Of a stretch of DNA of 46,780 nt, positions 43,552 through 46,780 are shown piece after piece. This stretch comes from Pyrinomonadaceae bacterium (GTDB lineage Bacteria > Acidobacteriota > Blastocatellia > Pyrinomonadales > Pyrinomonadaceae): NCBI GenBank assembly GCA_014380365.1, contig JACMJZ010000028.1:1-46780 (forward strand), read 5' to 3'. Below the pieces are notes generated by a model that saw nothing but the letters and a program-made list of their open reading frames with translations, was not told the DNA's origin and searched no databases. Positions within the stretch are counted from its first letter, which is position 1. Each line of letters starts with the position of its first letter. The position numbers were made by a program, and so were the translations under genes.

Positions 43552-44181
43552 ATGAAGTTGCGCGAGTTATTAATTGCCACGGCGATAATGTCATTCACTC
43601 TTGTTTCCGCGAGCGCCTTCAAGCTGCCGGTGCCATCGCCTTTGGTTACTGAGGACAAGATCATTGGCTCGGCTTATCACGATACGCTGAACATACTGAG
43701 CACTACGAACGAGTGTAGTGATTTCTTTGGCGGCCCTTCGATATCGGTAGACGTTTTTAACGATCTTCTCGGTAGCGTGCGGAAGGACTACCTCCCGGCA
43801 TCAATAGGAATCCAGATGTCGGGAGCGACCACCAATGTCTCGAGCATGAAAACCAGGAGTAAATACAGACTATTTGAGAAGGTGTCGATAAATGCTAATG
43901 GCCCTTTTTACCGGCGAAGGCATTCCGAAACGCAACCTACGATCCCACGAGTCGGGACCTTCCAGCCAAACACCAGAGAGGCTCGCGTCTTAATGTTCTT
44001 GCATGAGTTGGGCCACGTCGTTCAAGCGGATGGTAAATGGCTATTGCCTGACGATGGACGGGATGAGGGACTGAGCCGCAGGAACACCAGAAAGATCGAG
44101 GACGTGTGCGGAGACGAGATCAGGAATCTGGGGAAGGGAAACATCGCGCCGACTTCCGTTACTCGCGACGACGTCCGTTAG
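43552..44181 (+). CDS. Exported putative zinc peptidase (HExxH)
   Basis: 209 residues from the ATG at 43552, chosen because GAGGAGG is well placed and a signal peptide (MKLRELLIATAIMSFTLVSASA) begins there. The protein carries F-L-H151-E-L-G-H155-V-V-Q in a long helix. E183 in TRKIEDVCGDEI, 28 residues after the second histidine, is a fair candidate for the third metal ligand of a gluzincin-type site. Cysteines at ECSDFF and DVCGDE may form a disulfide. Two conserved-looking beta segments precede the motif. The peptidase role is inferred from the motif only. It is not in an operon with the neighbouring tRNA. Confidence 0.8.
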   Translation: MKLRELLIATAIMSFTLVSASAFKLPVPSPLVTEDKIIGSAYHDTLNILSTTNECSDFFGGPSISVDVFNDLLGSVRKDYLPASIGIQMSGATTNVSSMKTRSKYRLFEKVSINANGPFYRRRHSETQPTIPRVGTFQPNTREARVLMFLHELGHVVQADGKWLLPDDGRDEGLSRRNTRKIEDVCGDEIRNLGKGNIAPTSVTRDDVR

Positions 44182-44396
44182 TAGTATGCCAGCGGCTGAA
44201 CAGCCTGCTCCGGTCGAAATCAAGCCATAGCCGCAGCCGCATCCTGAAATCGGAAGTGATCTTGTCAGCACTGCCTGCGGTAGCGGGCGGGCCTCTTGTC
44301 AATGCTTCATTAGGAAGTGCCACATTTGGGGAGTGCTACAAACCGCCAGTGGACTTGAGCCACAACCTGCTCGTAAACTGTCCGTCGCTGAAACGA
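44182..44396. other. Short gene-free stretch before tRNA-Met
   Basis: 215 bases without a gene. A CCTGCGGTAGCGGGCGGG motif near 44274 resembles the short palindromes in the first 300 bases of the window. The tRNA promoter should be here. Confidence 0.35.
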
Positions 44397-44473
44397 GGCG
44401 GGGTAGCTCAGCTGGTTAGAGCGTGGGATTCATAACCCCAAGGTCGGGAGTTCGAGTCTCCCCCCCGCTACCA
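44397..44473 (+). tRNA. tRNA-Met (anticodon CAT), elongator type
   Basis: 77 bases including encoded CCA. The acceptor GGCGGGG pairs with CCCCGCT (one G-T pair at the end), the D arm is GCTC/GAGC, the anticodon loop TTCATAA gives CAT, and the T arm is GGGAG/CTCCC with TTCGAGT. The anticodon stem has one A-C mismatch next to the loop. The D arm (AGCTCAGCTGGTTAGAGC) and the paired first base point to an elongator rather than an initiator tRNA. A CAT anticodon could also be lysidine-modified to read Ile, which I think less likely. Confidence 0.93.
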
Positions 44474-44669
44474 ATAAAATCAACTACTTGACCCAAGTGC
44501 CCAAAGTGATCTCAGCCTCACTTGTGCCGGTTATTGTAACGGCGTTGATTTTTTGGCATCACTGAAAAAAGCCTTGACCCGGAGCGCGCCCAGCAATAGA
44601 ATTCCTGGTACCTCAATCTTCGAGGTTTATTTTCTCACCGCCTGCCAACCTTTAGGAGAGCCAATCACA

Positions 44670-45020
44670 ATGAACAATATTAGGTGCCCTCATTGCGGCC
44701 TCGTCAATCGTCTCGATGCTTTGACGTGTCTTCGTTGTAAATTAGCGCTTGCGCAAACCGCTGGCAGCGGTCAGGGTGCCGCGGCCGCCATCGCCGTCGC
44801 GATGACGATGGAAGAGTTTGCAGTGGAACGTCCGCTTTGGGTTGCGGTTGGATTGTGGGGACTCAAGACCCGCGACGTGGCCTGGGCGTTTGTCGTGCTC
44901 AGCATTCTTGTGGCCACGGGGTGGATTATGTACTGGAGTTGGTCGGGCGCGTTCATGTATCTGGCGGCCGTCTGGTACTTTCTTGCGATCCGATGGGTCG
45001 AGAAAAACAGTGCCTGGTGA
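44670..45020 (+). CDS. Zinc-ribbon membrane protein
   Basis: 116 residues from the ATG at 44670, with AGGAG upstream. A longer in-frame start at 44553 would put the zinc ribbon internally and has no ribosome site. The N terminus is a four-cysteine zinc ribbon: C6-x2-C9 and C20-x2-C23 (RCPHCGLVNR...TCLRCKLA). After a short linker come two hydrophobic segments at about 71-90 (VAWAFVVLSILVATGWIMYW) and 92-110. Small proteins of this design are common and mostly uncharacterised. It lies 200 bases downstream of tRNA-Met. Confidence 0.85.
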   Translation: MNNIRCPHCGLVNRLDALTCLRCKLALAQTAGSGQGAAAAIAVAMTMEEFAVERPLWVAVGLWGLKTRDVAWAFVVLSILVATGWIMYWSWSGAFMYLAAVWYFLAIRWVEKNSAW

Positions 45021-45367
45021 GCCTGCCGGACCACTCACGCCACCACAAAGTCCGATCGGCCGTCCAGGCATGATCTTTCAACTTGAAGTTCGCGATACCG
45101 AGCGATTTCGATTCTGGACCTTAGTCCATGACTGTCGTAACTTCTTTATCACTTCTTCTGCATTGCCGATCGGTCGTTCGGTACGTTCCCTTCGCCGAAA
45201 AAAACAAGGCTGACTGTGAGCGTTGACGCCTTCGCTCCGGAGGAACAAAATGTTTATAGCGCCGCGCAATCAATAGGAAGAACATCGCATCTCGGAAGTG
45301 GCTATGAAGCCAACCGCATTTCGTTTGTGGAGAAATCCAGCGGTAACTACGCGAATCGATCGATGGT
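45021..45367. other. Gene-free region between convergent genes
   Basis: 347 bases between the zinc-ribbon gene and the end of the minus-strand LVIVD-repeat gene. I see no gene and no clear terminator hairpin. Confidence 0.4.
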
Positions 45368-46780
45368 TCATGGCTTAACGGAAGACGAACCCTCCGGTCG
45401 CTTCAAGATTTCCGCCAGGGCCTGCAATCGGGTTGAGTCTGCTGCACTCTTCGTAATCACAGCACTCTTCTCCAACGACGGAGCGAGGCTTTTGAGTTTT
45501 GCGAGATCTCTTCGCCTCATGTTTGAACTCTCGGCGGTTTGAATCGCCTGTCGCAGGGCGGCAATACGACTGCCGGGCAGAGCTTGCGATCGCTCCAACT
45601 GATCCAAGTACGCCTTCGCCACGACCAACGTTCGCGGCCACTCGATTTTTTCCTGGTTCTGCACATTGAGTGCGGCCACCCGAACGGCTTCCGCGGCGTT
45701 GATCTCGTTCTGAGTCAGAAACTTCGTGGGCGTCAGCTCAAAGATGTCCAGGCCGCGGGCGATCTCCGAAGCGTAAATGTGGCCGTTGTACCAGTAGGCG
45801 GACCAGTGGCCGCCGAGCACGAGCATGTTCGGATCAATCGGTCCCCGGTCGAAATAGGCAATCTCAAAAGGATTGTCCGGGTCAGTAAAATCCATGAGCG
45901 AAATACCACCCTGATACCAGGCTTGTACCTTGATGTCCCGTCCGGGAACCGGAATGAGCGAGCCGTTGTGAGCGACACAGTTCTCGCTGTCGCCCTGAGC
46001 AGCCGGCAACTTGTAGTAGCTCGCGAAGCTCAACTTATTATCCGTCAAGCGGAAAAGCGCATTGGCTCCCCATTTGTTCGGATCGTTCGCACGGCAGCGC
46101 GCACCCAGTCCGCCGCCCCACTCATCGGTAAACACGACCTTTTTCCCATCATTCGAAAATGAGGCTGAGTGCCAGTATGCATAGTTCGGATCGTTTACCG
46201 CGTCTATGAGCTTTGGATTGACCGGATCTTTGATGTCCAGCAGGATTCCATTTCCCGAACAGGCGCCTGCCGCGAGCCCGATTTCCGGATACACGGTAAT
46301 ATCGTGGCACTGGTCGGTGGGGGACGGCTTTTCCAATCCTCCGTTATTGCCGTGTGTGCCGCCGTTATTCAGTCCGTTCAGAGCACCCGTTTTTGGATCC
46401 ATAAACAATCGAGGGCTCGACACTACCCGAGCATTTTGCGGCGTCGCCAACGGCACCTTAATCACGTCAATTCGAAAGAGCGCAGTATTTGGATCCTTGT
46501 CCGGCGGGGCGTCCGAGCACCCAGCCAGCTCTTGGCTTGGACGGACAAAAGAGGTTCCCGAGACGTAGATGTAGACGTTGTTTTTATCATTCGGATCGAC
46601 TACCAGGGTATGCGTGTGCGAGCCGCGGCAGGTTTGCACCGCTGCCACCTGCTTCGGATTCCTAATGTCGGTGATATCGAAAATCCTTACTCCGCGGAAA
46701 CGATCTTTTTGCGCTGTCGGCAGAGGCTCGGGCAGAAACCCCTGTTGACCGCAATCAACTCGACCGTTGGGCGTTTCCAC
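45368..46780 (-). CDS. LVIVD-repeat beta-propeller protein (5' end outside the window)
   Basis: At least 470 residues; the reading frame is open to the window edge, so the start, and probably a signal peptide, are missing. The visible part shows repeats of the LVIVD type: GVRIFDITDIRNPKQVAAVQ, GILLDIKDPVNPKLIDAV and GISLMDFTDPDNPFEIAYF, each with a strand-D-x-x-(D/N)P turn, as in beta-propeller surface proteins. Histidines (SHTHTLVV, QCHDITVYP, YWHSASF, GGHWSAYWYNGHIY) recur at blade positions and could bind metal. The last ~110 residues are helical and charged. It is likely an extracellular or outer-surface protein of unknown role. Confidence 0.85.
   Translation of the reverse strand: METPNGRVDCGQQGFLPEPLPTAQKDRFRGVRIFDITDIRNPKQVAAVQTCRGSHTHTLVVDPNDKNNVYIYVSGTSFVRPSQELAGCSDAPPDKDPNTALFRIDVIKVPLATPQNARVVSSPRLFMDPKTGALNGLNNGGTHGNNGGLEKPSPTDQCHDITVYPEIGLAAGACSGNGILLDIKDPVNPKLIDAVNDPNYAYWHSASFSNDGKKVVFTDEWGGGLGARCRANDPNKWGANALFRLTDNKLSFASYYKLPAAQGDSENCVAHNGSLIPVPGRDIKVQAWYQGGISLMDFTDPDNPFEIAYFDRGPIDPNMLVLGGHWSAYWYNGHIYASEIARGLDIFELTPTKFLTQNEINAAEAVRVAALNVQNQEKIEWPRTLVVAKAYLDQLERSQALPGSRIAALRQAIQTAESSNMRRRDLAKLKSLAPSLEKSAVITKSAADSTRLQALAEILKRPEGSSSVKP

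Overview
The window looks like a contig from a soil or environmental Acidobacteriota chromosome, probably Blastocatellia (Pyrinomonas-like). The main reasons are two very large receptors of the Oar type (signal peptide, carboxypeptidase-regulatory-like domain, TonB plug, long barrel), many secreted enzymes, moderate to high GC, and numerous palindromic intergenic repeats. No ribosomal marker is present, so this is inference. The first ~85 bases are almost pure G/C runs and look like a poor contig end.

Layout. 0.36-1.0 kb: a small secreted protein on the minus strand with a good terminator. 1.3-9.6 kb: a tight five-gene plus-strand type I restriction-modification operon, hsdM-hsdS-TIGR02391/Ymh (HEPN-like)-hsdR-DUF5655 nuclease. 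The HEPN-like gene sits exactly where the anticodon nuclease gene prrC sits in the E. coli prr locus. 9.6-12.7 kb: a repeat-rich stretch with three copies of a composite palindrome, low-complexity tracts, a 5'-truncated gene, a GNAT acetyltransferase and an exported cyanophycinase-like peptidase. 12.8-16.1 kb: a secreted subtilase whose C terminus is an array of six-residue repeats, then a Tat-exported intradiol-dioxygenase-like protein.

16.4-21.0 kb holds the most striking single gene, a 1502-residue protein combining TIR, CHAT (caspase-like), NB-ARC-type NTPase and TPR regions. It has the architecture of a bacterial NLR-like defence or cell-death protein with two potential effector domains. 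It, the dioxygenase gene before it and a small TPR gene after it are bracketed by two same-orientation copies of a nested, cloverleaf-like palindromic element (15.2 and 21.9 kb).

22.0-25.3 kb: a secreted metallopeptidase with seven Kelch-like repeats. 25.45-28.6 kb: a ~3.1-kb segment between an intact tRNA-Glu and a 44-base same-orientation copy of its 3' part. This is the signature of integration at a tRNA gene, but the segment carries only a membrane protein and a HEAT-repeat protein and no integrase. 29.9-43.1 kb: two Oar-like TonB-dependent receptors, each with a strong terminator. Between them lie a small exported protein, a PAP2 phosphatase, a metallophosphoesterase, a diacylglycerol-kinase-like lipid kinase and an RNB-domain ribonuclease. 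43.5-46.8 kb: a secreted HExxH protein, tRNA-Met(CAT), a zinc-ribbon membrane protein and the 3' part of an LVIVD-repeat protein running off the window.

The best candidates for an undescribed system are the TIR-CHAT-NB-ARC-TPR protein and the restriction operon with an embedded HEPN-type putative RNase and an extra PD-(D/E)XK nuclease. Domain assignments come from reading motifs by eye; no database search was run.
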